The position numbers and the translations under genes were made by a program. Positions 28,541 through 37,700 of a stretch of 64,000 nt of DNA are shown here, one piece after another (within the stretch, counting starts at the first letter, position 1; each line of letters opens with the position of its first letter). This DNA comes from Cupriavidus laharis (GTDB lineage Bacteria > Pseudomonadota > Gammaproteobacteria > Burkholderiales > Burkholderiaceae), in NCBI RefSeq assembly GCF_914271435.1, contig NZ_CAJZAI010000013.1, positions 1 through 64,000 of the forward strand, in the 5' to 3' direction. The notes under the pieces were generated by a model, which saw only the letters and a list, made by a program, of their open reading frames with translations, was not told the DNA's origin and did no database searches.

Positions 28541-28840
28541 TCAATCCTTTACGAATGCTTTACATCCAGTGATGTGAAAGACGAGGGCCTTGCTGTTGCG
28601 GTGCTTGCGAGCCAGGAATCCTTCGCAGTCGAGCAGCGTGCCGAGCGGCAACCGCTCCAGACGCTGGCCAACCTGGCCGATCCCCATCGCTGCAATGGCA
28701 AACTCGACCTGCCTCGGCGTATCCGCCTCGGTCGCCGCGCCGCTGTACTGCAGGATGCAGTTCACGACGGGCACGCCGGCCGGGGTGTACCTGAGGGCAT
28801 CGCGCTCCGCCAATGTGGCGGCTAGCCGAAGCTGGTTCAA
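28541..28840 (-). CDS. priB: Primosomal replication protein N (PriB)
   Basis: A 99-residue single-strand DNA-binding OB-fold protein that helps restart stalled replication forks with PriA. Family features are LRYTPAGVPVVNCILQYSG and EFAIAAMGIGQVGQRLERL. The start codon is TTG, placed by homology and an AAGGGG site 8 nt upstream; no ATG fits. It sits between rpsF and rpsR, the usual place in betaproteobacteria. Confidence 0.93.
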   Translation of the reverse strand: MNQLRLAATLAERDALRYTPAGVPVVNCILQYSGAATEADTPRQVEFAIAAMGIGQVGQRLERLPLGTLLDCEGFLARKHRNSKALVFHITGCKAFVKD

Positions 28841-28917
28841 CGCGCGGCCCCTTGCAGTGTGTTGCCCATGCCGCCGTGGTCAGTCCTGCCGGCCACGACT
28901 GGCACCGCAGTCCGCAC

Positions 28918-29292
28918 TCAGGCGGCCTGGCCTTCGGTGGTCGTTTGCGCGGCCTTGCGGGCTTCTTCGCGCTGCACTTCCTTCATCATCGGCGAAGGAG
29001 CGGTCTCGGCCTTCTTGGTCTGCACGATCAGGTGACGCAGCACGGCGTCATTGAACTTGAAGGCGTGTTCCAGCTCGGCCAGGGTGTCCTTGCCGCATTC
29101 GATGTTGAAGCAAACGTAGTGAGCCTTGGCCAGCTTCTGGATCATGTAAGCCATCTGGCGACGGCCCCAGTCTTCCACGCGGTGAACCTGGCCGCCTTGC
29201 GACGTCACGAGCGACTTGTAACGCTCGATCATGGCCGGCACTTGCTCGCTCTGGTCCGGATGGACGATGAAGACGATTTCGTAATGACGCAT
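28918..29292 (-). CDS. rpsF: 30S ribosomal protein S6
   Basis: A 124-residue S6. MRHYEIVFIVHPDQSEQVP and GGQVHRVEDWGRRQMAYMIQKLAKAHY-type core segments are present, and the tail ends in a Thr/Glu/Ala-rich stretch. ATG at 29292 is set by AAAAGGAGCG just upstream. It heads the operon. Confidence 0.97.
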   Translation of the reverse strand: MRHYEIVFIVHPDQSEQVPAMIERYKSLVTSQGGQVHRVEDWGRRQMAYMIQKLAKAHYVCFNIECGKDTLAELEHAFKFNDAVLRHLIVQTKKAETAPSPMMKEVQREEARKAAQTTTEGQAA

Positions 29293-29394
29293 TGACGCTC
29301 CTTTTGGGATGAGCCACCTGGGCGTCACGTCCAGTGTGGCAAGGTTGAATAGCCTTAAATTATAGCCCGACCATTGACAAATGCGCAACTGCTG

Positions 29395-30393
29395 TCATAC
29401 AGAGGCGAATAGCGCCTGCAACCGATCCGGCTCGGCGGCCAGGCCTGGCTCCTGCGCCAGAGCCAGCAACAGCAACACCCTCGCCTTGTATGGATTGAGG
29501 TCTGCGGCGGATACGAACACGCCGGCAACAGGGTCCGCAACCGGCGGAATCGCCACATGGCCCGCCCCGGTACGCGAACTGCGCACCACGGCGACGCCGG
29601 TGGCCGCGGCATCCTTCAGCGCAGCGACCAGCGTCTCATGCACCGAGCCATTGCCCGCCGCCGCCACAACCAGGCCGCGCACGCCGGCGGCGACCATGGC
29701 ATCCACCGCGACACGACCGGGCTGCGCATAGCTGGCGATGATCTCCACCTCCGGCCATTGCTGCGGCGCCGGCAAAGCTGCGTTGTCGGCCCGCACCGGC
29801 ACGCGGGGAATGCGCACCAGGTCATCCTGCACGAAGCCCAGCGGCCCACACGATGGCGACACAAAAGCATCGACCGCCGACGTATGCGCCTTGGTCACGT
29901 CGCGCGCCGCATGGACCTGCTGGTTCAGCACCACCAGCACGCCCTTGCCGCGCGCATCCGGATGGGCGGCCACCCGCACGGCATCGAGCAGATTGAGCGG
30001 CCCGTCAGCCGACAGCGATGTGGACGGCCGCATCGCGGCAGTCAGCACCACGGGCACCGGACAGGCCTGCGTCAGGTGCAGGAACATGGCGGTCTCCTCG
30101 AGCGTGTCGGTGCCGTGCGTAACGACGATGCCGGCCACATCCGGCTCGCCAGACCAGTGCCGCACGCGTGCCGCCAGCGCCGACCAGAACGCAAATACCA
30201 TGTCCTTGCTGTCGACCTGCGCCACCTGCTCGGCCTCGATCCTGGCCACCGACTGCAGCGCCGGCACGGCCGCCAGCAGCGTTGCCACGGGCACGGTGGC
30301 AGCCTGGTAGCGCGCGCTGCTGGCCGGGTTGGCGGAGCCGCCGGCAATGGTGCCGCCGGTGGCAAGGACGACGATGCGGGGAAACTGGGGCAT
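29395..30393 (-). CDS. L-asparaginase / glutaminase-asparaginase family protein
   Basis: A 332-residue asparaginase. Both catalytic threonine sites are present: VVLATGGTIAGG at residues 8-19 and VVTHGTDTLEETAMFL near residue 90. AAMRPSTSLSADGPLNLLDA and GLVVAAAGNGSVHET are also conserved. It hydrolyses asparagine to aspartate and ammonia. No signal peptide is seen with ATG at 30393, so it should be cytoplasmic, although the overall pattern is nearer type II enzymes. It is divergent from lexA. Confidence 0.9.
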   Translation of the reverse strand: MPQFPRIVVLATGGTIAGGSANPASSARYQAATVPVATLLAAVPALQSVARIEAEQVAQVDSKDMVFAFWSALAARVRHWSGEPDVAGIVVTHGTDTLEETAMFLHLTQACPVPVVLTAAMRPSTSLSADGPLNLLDAVRVAAHPDARGKGVLVVLNQQVHAARDVTKAHTSAVDAFVSPSCGPLGFVQDDLVRIPRVPVRADNAALPAPQQWPEVEIIASYAQPGRVAVDAMVAAGVRGLVVAAAGNGSVHETLVAALKDAAATGVAVVRSSRTGAGHVAIPPVADPVAGVFVSAADLNPYKARVLLLLALAQEPGLAAEPDRLQALFASV

Positions 30394-30507
30394 GGGCAGG
30401 AAGGCAGGACGCCGGGGAACCGAAGTCCGCCGATTGTACCCGCGGCATGCCGTCAAACCGGAAGTCGAGGAGACGCTTCCGAAATTCTGCTTGCGCTTGC
30501 GCCGATA

Positions 30508-30523
30508 CTGTATAAAATCACAG
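30508..30523. promoter_or_regulatory. LexA box 1
   Basis: CTGTATAAAATCACAG fits CTG-N10-CAG, the gamma/betaproteobacterial LexA operator. It lies 78 bp before lexA and supports autorepression relieved by DNA damage. Confidence 0.85.
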
Positions 30524-30528
30524 TCATA

Positions 30529-30544
30529 CTGTTTAAACATACAG
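30529..30544. promoter_or_regulatory. LexA box 2
   Basis: CTGTTTAAACATACAG is a second CTG-N10-CAG operator, 5 bp after the first. Centre spacing is 21 bp, two helical turns, which suits cooperative binding on one face. Confidence 0.88.
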
Positions 30545-30600
30545 TGCCCGCCTGGCTGGCAGCCGTATCGCACCGGGGCACTCATCACGGAAGCGCTTCC

Positions 30601-31257
30601 ATGGCGACCCTGACACCCCGGCAGCAGCAGATTTTCGACCTGATCCGCAACACGATCCGCGGCACCGGCTTCCCGCCCACGCGCGCCGAGATCGCCGCGG
30701 AATTCGGCTTCTCGTCGCCCAATGCCGCGGAAGAACACCTGCGTGCGCTGGCGCGCAAGGGCGTGATCGAACTGACGCCGGGCGCGTCGCGCGGCATCCG
30801 CCTGAAGGTAGCGCGCAGCGACTCCGAAACACCCGACCAGTTTTCGCTGCCAGTGTCCGGCATCATGCAGCTGACGCTGCCGCTCGTGGGCCGCGTGGCC
30901 GCCGGCAGCCCGATCCTCGCCGCCGAGCATATCGACCGCCAATACCAGGTCGACGCCTCCGTCTTCGACGAACGCCCCGACTACCTGCTGCGCGTGCGCG
31001 GTCTGAGCATGCGCGACGCCGGCATCCTCGACGGCGACCTGCTAGCCGTGCGCAAGGCCAGCGAAGCGCCCAACGGCAAGATCGTCGTGGCCCGCCTGGG
31101 CGATGACGTGACCGTCAAGCGCCTGCAGCGCCGTGGCGGCGCCATCGAGTTGATCGCAGAGAACCCGGACTTCCCGAACATCGTGGTCACGCCCGGGCGA
31201 GAAGAATTTTCGCTCGAAGGCATTGCCGTCGGGCTGATCCGCTCCTCGGGCTTCTGA
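30601..31257 (+). CDS. lexA: SOS repressor LexA
   Basis: A 218-residue repressor/autopeptidase controlling the SOS response. The winged-helix DNA-binding domain is TLTPRQQQIFDLI to GVIELTPGASRGIRL. The self-cleavage bond is A101-G102 (GRVAAGSPI) and the Ser-Lys dyad is S136 (GLSMRDAG) and K173 (DDVTVKRL). ATG at 30601 is fixed by the conserved start and GGAAG upstream. Two LexA boxes precede it. Confidence 0.97.
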   Translation: MATLTPRQQQIFDLIRNTIRGTGFPPTRAEIAAEFGFSSPNAAEEHLRALARKGVIELTPGASRGIRLKVARSDSETPDQFSLPVSGIMQLTLPLVGRVAAGSPILAAEHIDRQYQVDASVFDERPDYLLRVRGLSMRDAGILDGDLLAVRKASEAPNGKIVVARLGDDVTVKRLQRRGGAIELIAENPDFPNIVVTPGREEFSLEGIAVGLIRSSGF

Positions 31258-31358
31258 CCAGCGCGGCCAGCCGCGCGCTGGCCGCTCTCCCCTTGCTGTG
31301 CCGACGCCGCCCGCCTGACGGGTGTTGACCCCGCTTTTGCCAATCGAGAGGTGTAGCC

Positions 31359-31532
31359 ATGCCGCAAACCAACCACATTGCCGCCGCCCGCCAGCCGGTC
31401 AAGCCGGTACCGTTCCGGCAATCGAAGGGCGTCCGCATCTACCAGGGCGCGCAGCGCCGCACCATGGTTGGCAGCATGGCGGCCATCTGCCGGATGCTGG
31501 AACTGGCCGAGCCGACCAAGCTCCTGGCCTGA
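31359..31532 (+). CDS. Small protein of unknown function downstream of lexA
   Basis: A 57-residue frame starting MPQTNHIAAARQPVKPV and ending in PTKLLA, with a GAGAGG ribosome site about 6 nt before the ATG. It is basic (many Arg/Lys/Gln) with a helix-like C-terminal half (MVGSMAAICRMLELAE). No family is recognised. It lies 101 bp after lexA in the same direction and could share its transcript. Confidence 0.5.
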   Translation: MPQTNHIAAARQPVKPVPFRQSKGVRIYQGAQRRTMVGSMAAICRMLELAEPTKLLA

Positions 31533-31852
31533 TCCGCGCCGACGGGAATCAGGAGGGGCGCCACGCCCCTCGTTGATGGCAGATTCATCGAGAATTGCAT
31601 ATTCTGCATATCTCATCTTCATTTGTTTTGTCTGCCGCACCTTTCCATCACGGGTGCGAGCTTCTAGCCTTCAGATAGCAGGCACAGCGCGCCCCGGAGC
31701 CGTCGGAGAGCGGCCCAACCGCAGCACGGCGCGCGGTCGAACCGGGCCGGCTCGCGCGCATTGCCGCCGGCCGCCCGTCTTGCGTTGCCGGGGGTATTTG
31801 CGAACGCCCGCGGCGCCGACGGCGCCGTCAGCGAATCCGCATGGGAGGCATC
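31533..31852 (+). other. 320-bp gap upstream of the five-gene conflict-type operon
   Basis: It holds a hairpin GAGGGGCG/CGCCCCTC (31553-31571) that may end the lexA transcript, then an AT-richer island (31590-31625) with a direct repeat TGCATAT (31596-31602 and 31605-31611). The rest is GC-rich without a recognised element. The operon promoter should be here; TTGATG (31573) with TGCATA 17 bp later is the best, though poor, match. No CTG-N10-CAG LexA box was seen. Confidence 0.35.
31553..31571 (+). terminator. Possible terminator after the small gene downstream of lexA
   Basis: A GAGGGGCG-CCA-CGCCCCTC hairpin 20 bp after the stop codon. Only GTTGATGG follows, so the T-tract is weak. Confidence 0.3.
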
Positions 31853-32665
31853 ATGGCCACCATTGCGCTAACGGACGCCTTGCGCCGGGACTACGAGTCG
31901 CTGTTCAACAGCTGCGTCATCAGCGCCGCACGCGCGGCCGAGGTCGACGGGCTCGTCAGGACGCTGGTGCGCAACCAACCCCGCTACGAGGCGGCGAGTG
32001 CCATCTCTGGCGTGCCGTGGCACTTCATCGCGGTGATCCACAACATGGAATGCGGCCAGCGCTTCGACTGCCACCTGCACAATGGCGACCCCCTGAGCGC
32101 GCGCACCACGCACGTACCTGCCGGGCGCCCGCGCGGGAGCCCGCCGCCGTTCACCTGGGAAGACAGCGCGGCCGATGCGCTGGCCGTCAAGGGCCTTGGC
32201 GCGGCCACTGACTGGAGCCTGGCCGGCCTGCTCTACCAGGCCGAACGGTACAACGGCTTTGGCTACCGTTCCTACCATCCGCAGGTGCCGACGCCCTACC
32301 TGTGGAGCTTTTCCAACCACTACGTCCGAGGCAAGTACGTGGCCGATGGCACGTGGTCCGATACGGCGGTGTCGCGCCAGTGTGGCGTCGCGGTGCTGCT
32401 GCGGCGCCTGGCCGAGACCGGCGCCATCGGCTTTGCTGACCAGCTGGCGCGCACCGTGTCCGACGGGCCGCTGATCGTGCGCTATGCCGCGCGCAAGCCC
32501 ACCGATCCCGCCGTGACTGCGCAAGCCGACGCGCTGCAACGCTGGCTGAATACCTACGCCGGCGTCTTCGTCAAGCTTGATGGCTATCCAGGCAAGCGTA
32601 CTTCCGCGGCCTTTCGCGCCGTGACCGGGCACTACCTGCCGGGCGACCCGCGCTCCGCGGCATAG
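31853..32665 (+). CDS. Lysozyme-like/peptidoglycan-binding protein, first gene of the conflict-type operon
   Basis: A 270-residue protein starting at ATG 31853 behind GGGAGG. The middle part has VPWHFIAVIHNMECGQRFDC, NGDPLSARTTHVPAGRPRG, FTWEDSAADAL, and YNGFGYRSYHPQVPTPYLWS. I recognise these as features of lysozyme-like or endolysin-related proteins found in mobile and accessory loci. The acidic residues in NMECG and FTWEDS are candidates for catalysis. The tail (LDGYPGKRTSAAFRAVTGHYLPGD) resembles a peptidoglycan-binding repeat. There is no signal peptide, so it would need help to reach the wall or may act on another polymer. It is 25 bp upstream of the CHAT gene. Confidence 0.75.
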   Translation: MATIALTDALRRDYESLFNSCVISAARAAEVDGLVRTLVRNQPRYEAASAISGVPWHFIAVIHNMECGQRFDCHLHNGDPLSARTTHVPAGRPRGSPPPFTWEDSAADALAVKGLGAATDWSLAGLLYQAERYNGFGYRSYHPQVPTPYLWSFSNHYVRGKYVADGTWSDTAVSRQCGVAVLLRRLAETGAIGFADQLARTVSDGPLIVRYAARKPTDPAVTAQADALQRWLNTYAGVFVKLDGYPGKRTSAAFRAVTGHYLPGDPRSAA

Positions 32666-32690
32666 CTCCCGCCCAGGCCCCCGACCGCCC

Positions 32691-34745
32691 ATGCCACGCA
32701 ACTATTCCGAACTGGAAATCGTGATCGGCACGGATGCCACAGGCAGCTATGAGGCCGAGGCCAGGCACCGCGTGCCCGAAGGCGATGTCATCACCCCGCG
32801 CGTGCCGCTGCAACTGTCGCCCGACGACCCGGCCCTGCGCGACGCAGACCCGCAGGTGTGCGGCCGCGCGCTGGCCGCAAGCCTGTTTGCCGCGCCACCG
32901 CTGCGCGATGCCTTTGTCCGCGCACAGACATCCGCCGAGGAGCGCCATCTGGACCTGCGCGTGCGCCTGCGCATTGGCGTCGACGCGCGCGAACTGCACG
33001 CACTGCCGTGGGAAACGCTGTACGACCCCGCCGGCGAGCACGCGCTGTTCATCACCCAGCGCTGCTTCTTTTCGCGCTACCTGTTCTCGCGTGAAATGCG
33101 CCTGCCCCGTCTGCGTGCGAAGAGCGACGTCAGCGCGCTGGTGGTGGTGGCAAACCCGAGCGGGCTCGGGCCCGAACTCAAGCCGATCGACGCCCCAGCG
33201 GAAGCGGCGCGCGCCATCGCTGCGCTGGCGCCGATCCCGGCCAAGGCGCTGGCAGCGCCCGGCCACGCCACCATTGACCGCATCTTCGCGGCACTGCAGG
33301 AAGGCGCCGATGTGTTCTGCCTGGTGTGCCATGGCGCGCTCGTGGACGACCAGCCCATGCTCTGGTTCGAACAGGCCGACGGCAGCCGCGACCTCGTGGG
33401 CGGCAGCGTGCTGGTCAACCGCATCGGCACGCTCGAGCGCCCGCCCAGCCTGGTGGTGCTGTGCTCCTGCCAGAGCGCCGGCGCCGGTGCTGCGCGCAGT
33501 GCCAGCACGCTGATGGCGCTGGGCCCGCAGCTCGCACAGGCCGGCGTGCCCGCCGTGCTGGCGATGCAAGGCAATGTCGGCGTGGCCACCATGAACGCCT
33601 TCCTGCCGCTGTTCTTTGCCGAACTGCGCGAACACGGCGAAGTGGACCGCGCCGCCGGCGTGGCGCGCGCGGCGGTCAGCGAGTATCCGGACTGGTGGAT
33701 GCCCGCAGTATTCACGCGGCTGGACAGCGGCCGCATCTTCTATCCGCCCGGTTTTGCACCCGATGAAGGCGATGGCGGCGACGCCTGGCGCGCCGTCATC
33801 GAGAACATCCGCCACGGAGAGACCACACCGATCCTCGGCCCCGCGATGAGCGAGACGGTGTTCGGCTCGCGCCTGCTGCTCGCGCAGATGTGGGCCGAGG
33901 CCTACCATTTCCCGATGGCCCCGCATGAACGCGACGAGCTGCCGCAGGTCGCCCAGTACCTGGCGGTCTCGCAGCAGGGCGTACTCCCGCGGCGCCTGTT
34001 CTACAAGTTCGCGTACCAGCATATCGTGCAGCAATACCGCGACCTGCTGCCCCCTGAACTGCTGGCGCTGAAGAACGAGGACATCATCGCGCAGCTTGGC
34101 GACGTGGTGAGCGCCATGGGCCGCGCGCAGCGCGACCGCGAGCCGCAGAGCCCCTACCGTGCCATGGCACGGCTGAAGCTGCCGGTCTATCTGAGCACCG
34201 ACCCCAGCGACCTGCTGGCCGACGCCCTGCGCGAGAACGGCGCCGACCCGAGCGTCCGGCTATGCCGCTGGAACCGCCAGGCCGAAGCCTGCGACGATGC
34301 GCTGGCCGAAGGCCGCAAGCGCGCGGCGCCGACCGCGCAAGCACCAATGGTACTCAAGCTCTTCGGCGACCTGCGCGAACCGGGCTCGCTGGTGCTCACC
34401 GAAGACCAGTACTTCGACTACCTCACCACCGTGTCGGTCAACCGCAATGCGATTCCGCTCGCGGTGCGCGCGCGCCTGAACGACAGTGCCCTGCTCTTTG
34501 TCGGCTTCGACGTGCAGTCGTGGGAATTCCGCATCCTGTTCCGCAGCATCCTGAACCTGGAAGGCGCCGACCTGCGCCAGGAATACCAGCACCTGTCGGC
34601 GCAGCTCGACCCCAACAGCATCGTCGACCCGGTCAGTGCGCGCCGCTACCTCGAACGCTATTTCCAGGACAAGGCCAGGCTCAAGCTGTACTGGGGCGAT
34701 GTCGGCATGTTCACCGCAGAGCTGCTGCAGCGCATGGAGCCATGA
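32691..34745 (+). CDS. CHAT-domain (caspase-like) protease fused to a SIR2-like domain
   Basis: A 684-residue protein. The N-terminal half is a CHAT peptidase: the His is in LVCHGALVDDQPMLWF (H214), the Cys in VVLCSCQSAGAG (C260), and AQAGVPAVLAMQGNV is the typical following strand. The C-terminal half (about 365-684) is SIR2-like: ENIRHGETTPILGPAMSE binds the nucleotide in relatives, VLKLFGDLREPGSLVLTEDQ matches the catalytic-site loop, and ALLFVGFDVQSWEF closes the fold. The usual catalytic His of that loop (HG) is Phe558, so NAD hydrolysis may be lost or altered. The gene ends 1 nt before the nSTAND gene. Domain calls are from motifs; the role as effector is inferred. Confidence 0.85.
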   Translation: MPRNYSELEIVIGTDATGSYEAEARHRVPEGDVITPRVPLQLSPDDPALRDADPQVCGRALAASLFAAPPLRDAFVRAQTSAEERHLDLRVRLRIGVDARELHALPWETLYDPAGEHALFITQRCFFSRYLFSREMRLPRLRAKSDVSALVVVANPSGLGPELKPIDAPAEAARAIAALAPIPAKALAAPGHATIDRIFAALQEGADVFCLVCHGALVDDQPMLWFEQADGSRDLVGGSVLVNRIGTLERPPSLVVLCSCQSAGAGAARSASTLMALGPQLAQAGVPAVLAMQGNVGVATMNAFLPLFFAELREHGEVDRAAGVARAAVSEYPDWWMPAVFTRLDSGRIFYPPGFAPDEGDGGDAWRAVIENIRHGETTPILGPAMSETVFGSRLLLAQMWAEAYHFPMAPHERDELPQVAQYLAVSQQGVLPRRLFYKFAYQHIVQQYRDLLPPELLALKNEDIIAQLGDVVSAMGRAQRDREPQSPYRAMARLKLPVYLSTDPSDLLADALRENGADPSVRLCRWNRQAEACDDALAEGRKRAAPTAQAPMVLKLFGDLREPGSLVLTEDQYFDYLTTVSVNRNAIPLAVRARLNDSALLFVGFDVQSWEFRILFRSILNLEGADLRQEYQHLSAQLDPNSIVDPVSARRYLERYFQDKARLKLYWGDVGMFTAELLQRMEP

Positions 34746-34746
34746 C

Positions 34747-37700
34747 ATGGCACACGCCAGCCCCGGCCCCTACATCGGCCCGACCCCGCTCGACGAAACC
34801 GATCCGATCTTCGGGCGCGATGCCGAGATCGAAGAGCTGCGCGACCGCCTGATCGCCGACCGCATCGTGCTGCTGTACTCGCCCTCGGGCGCGGGCAAGA
34901 CCTCGCTGATCGAAGCCGGGCTGCGCCCGCGGCTGGCCGACCGCTTCGACGTGCTGCCCACCGCGCGTGTCAGCGCACCTTACGGCGGCGCCAACCGCTA
35001 CGTCACGAGCGTGCTGCATTGCTGGGCCACGCGCACCGGCGTGAAGCCGCGAGCAGACGACACCCTGCTATCGTGCCTGTCCCGCCTGCAGAACCAGGCC
35101 ACCGGCGCCAGGCCAAGACGGCTGATGATCGTGCTCGACCAGTTCGAGGAGATCTTCACGCTGGACAACGACGACACCGCGCAGAAGCGCGAGTTCTTCA
35201 CCCAGCTCGGCGACGTGCTCGAGCATGGCGCCAGCCCGGTCTGGGCGCTGGTGTCGATGCGCGAGGAATACTTTTCATGGCTCGATGCCTACCGCGACCT
35301 GGTCCCGACGCGGCTCACCAACACCATGCGCATCGACCTGCTGACGCGTGAGCAGGCCCTGCAGGCGCTGATCGGCCCTGCTGCGGCCGTGGGCGTGGAT
35401 TTCCGCGAAGACGCCGCGCAACGGCTCGTGCACGACCTGGCGCAAATCCGTACGCGCAACGCCAACGGGCAGGCCGTCATGCGCGAGGGGCGCTTCGTCG
35501 AGCCAGTCCAGTTGCAAGTGGTGGGCCTGAGCCTGTGGCGGCAATGCTTCGGCGATGCCGGCACGCCGCCCGCGGGCGCCGCCATCACGCTCGACCAGGT
35601 ACAGCAACTCGACACCGGCGCCGCGCTGGCGTCGTACTGCAACCTGGCCCTGGACGCCGCGGCACCGACCCGCGCGCGGCAGCGCGTGGTGCGCGAATGG
35701 ATCGAGAGCCGGCTGATCACGGCCGCCAATATGCGCGCGCAGGCCACGCTCGACGCCGGCGTGCGCGCATCGCCAACGGCGGCGGAACTTGGCGTGCTGC
35801 AGCAATACCACCTCGTGCGCGCGCAGAGCCGCCAGGATGCGCAATGGTATGAACTCACGCATGACCGGCTGACCGAACCGCTGCGCGCCAGCAATGCCCA
35901 ATGGCGGGCGCAGTACCTGCCGCACTGGAAACAGCTCGCGCGCGCATGGGCGCTATCGGGCGAGAACCCCGGCGTATTCGGCAAGCTCACGTCCACCGAA
36001 GAGCTCGACGACACCCTGCTCGAACCGGAAGACATGCACAGCGAAGCCGAGAACCGCTTCCTGGCCGCCTACCGGCGCAACCGCGAATCGCGCGCCCGCG
36101 CGCGCAAATGGCGCATATTGGGCTATGCGCTGGGCCTGGTAACGTTGTTCTTCCTGATCGGCTTCGTGCTGTCGGCGTGGCAGCTGCGATCGACCAAGCA
36201 GGATCTGGCGCGCCAGAACGCGCTGTTTTCCTTGCTCAATTCTCGCCCTGCCCCGGATGCCGCATTACTGGCGGCGGTGGAAGGCACGCGCGGCCAGCAC
36301 GGGCACGATCGCCCCGGCAATGCCTTCGACTTCCGCCGCCCGCTGCTTGGCACACTGCACCGCGCGCGCCACATCGAGGCCTACCTGGCCCGCGCCGACG
36401 GCCGCATGACCGAAGTCCAGGCCGATGCCACGCACCGCGTCACGGCACGCCTGGAAGCCGGACGCTGGACCGTCGAGATCACGGAACTGGCGCCGGGCGG
36501 ACGCAGCGCCAGGCTCGACGAAACGCAACTGCGCAACCAGCATCCGCAAGGCGTGCGTGCGTTCGCGCTGGCGGGCGCCGGAACGCTCGCCACGGGCGGG
36601 CAGGATGGCAGCGTGGCCTTATGGAGCATCGCGCAGCCGGGGCGGGCCACGCGGCTTGCGCTGCCGCGCGGTGCACGCCCCGAGAGTGGATGGGGTCCGG
36701 TTTCCGCGCTGGCCAGCGACGGCCGCCGGCTGGTGGCCGGCTTCGAAGGCGGGCGCGTGGTCATGTGGGACCTGGCCCGTGCAGGCGGCAACTGGCAGCA
36801 ACCCGTCGCGACCGGCCGTGCGCACGCCATGCGCGTCACCGGCCTGGCACTGTTCGACAATGGCCGCCAGCTCGCCACCGTATCGCGCGATGGCAAGGCG
36901 CGGCTCTGGCGCTTGCCGGAGAATTCGGCGCCCGGGCCAGCGCTGCTCGCTGGCCCGGCGCAGGAATTGCCTTCCCCACCGGGAAATGCCGACTGGTTCT
37001 CCGGCTACCACAGCGTGGCCGTCAGCCCTGACAGCAGCCTGGTCGTAGCCGGTACCCGGGGCGGCCGTATCGATGTCTGGCGCGCGGCGGATGGCGGACG
37101 CTGGCCGCGCCCGCTGTCCGGTCACGACGATGCCGTTGCGCGGCTGGTATTCACGAACGCGCGGCAACTGCTTTCCGGCGGGTGGGATGGCCGCGTCATC
37201 AAATGGCAGCTCGACCCCGAAGGCATGCAAGTCGTGCGCCACGAGCTGATCGACCTGCCCGCCCAGATCACCGGCCTGGCGCCAGGCGGACACCAGCAAC
37301 TGCTGGCCTCCACCGAACAGGGCGAACTGCTGCAGATGCGCGTGGATACGCCACGCAATCCGGTCGCGCGCATTGTGGCGCGCAAACAGGATGGCGCGCC
37401 CCCGCAGTTGCTGGCCCTGGGCGGCAGTTCCCCTTCACAGGCCGCCGCCAGCGATAGCCAGGGCCTGACGATGCTTCAGGCCGAAGGCGCACAACCAGCC
37501 GTGCGCCGCCTGCCCGGGCAGTTCCAGGCGCCCGTCGCCGCGCTGGCATGGGCACGCGGGGCGCAACGCCTGGCACTTGCCGATGCAGGCGGAAATGTGT
37601 GGATCGTCGGTACGGACGGCACCGGCCGGCTCCTGCCTGAGGCAAGGGCTGGCACCCAGGCCCGCCTCGCGCTCAGCGCAGGCGCCGACCTGCTCGCGAT

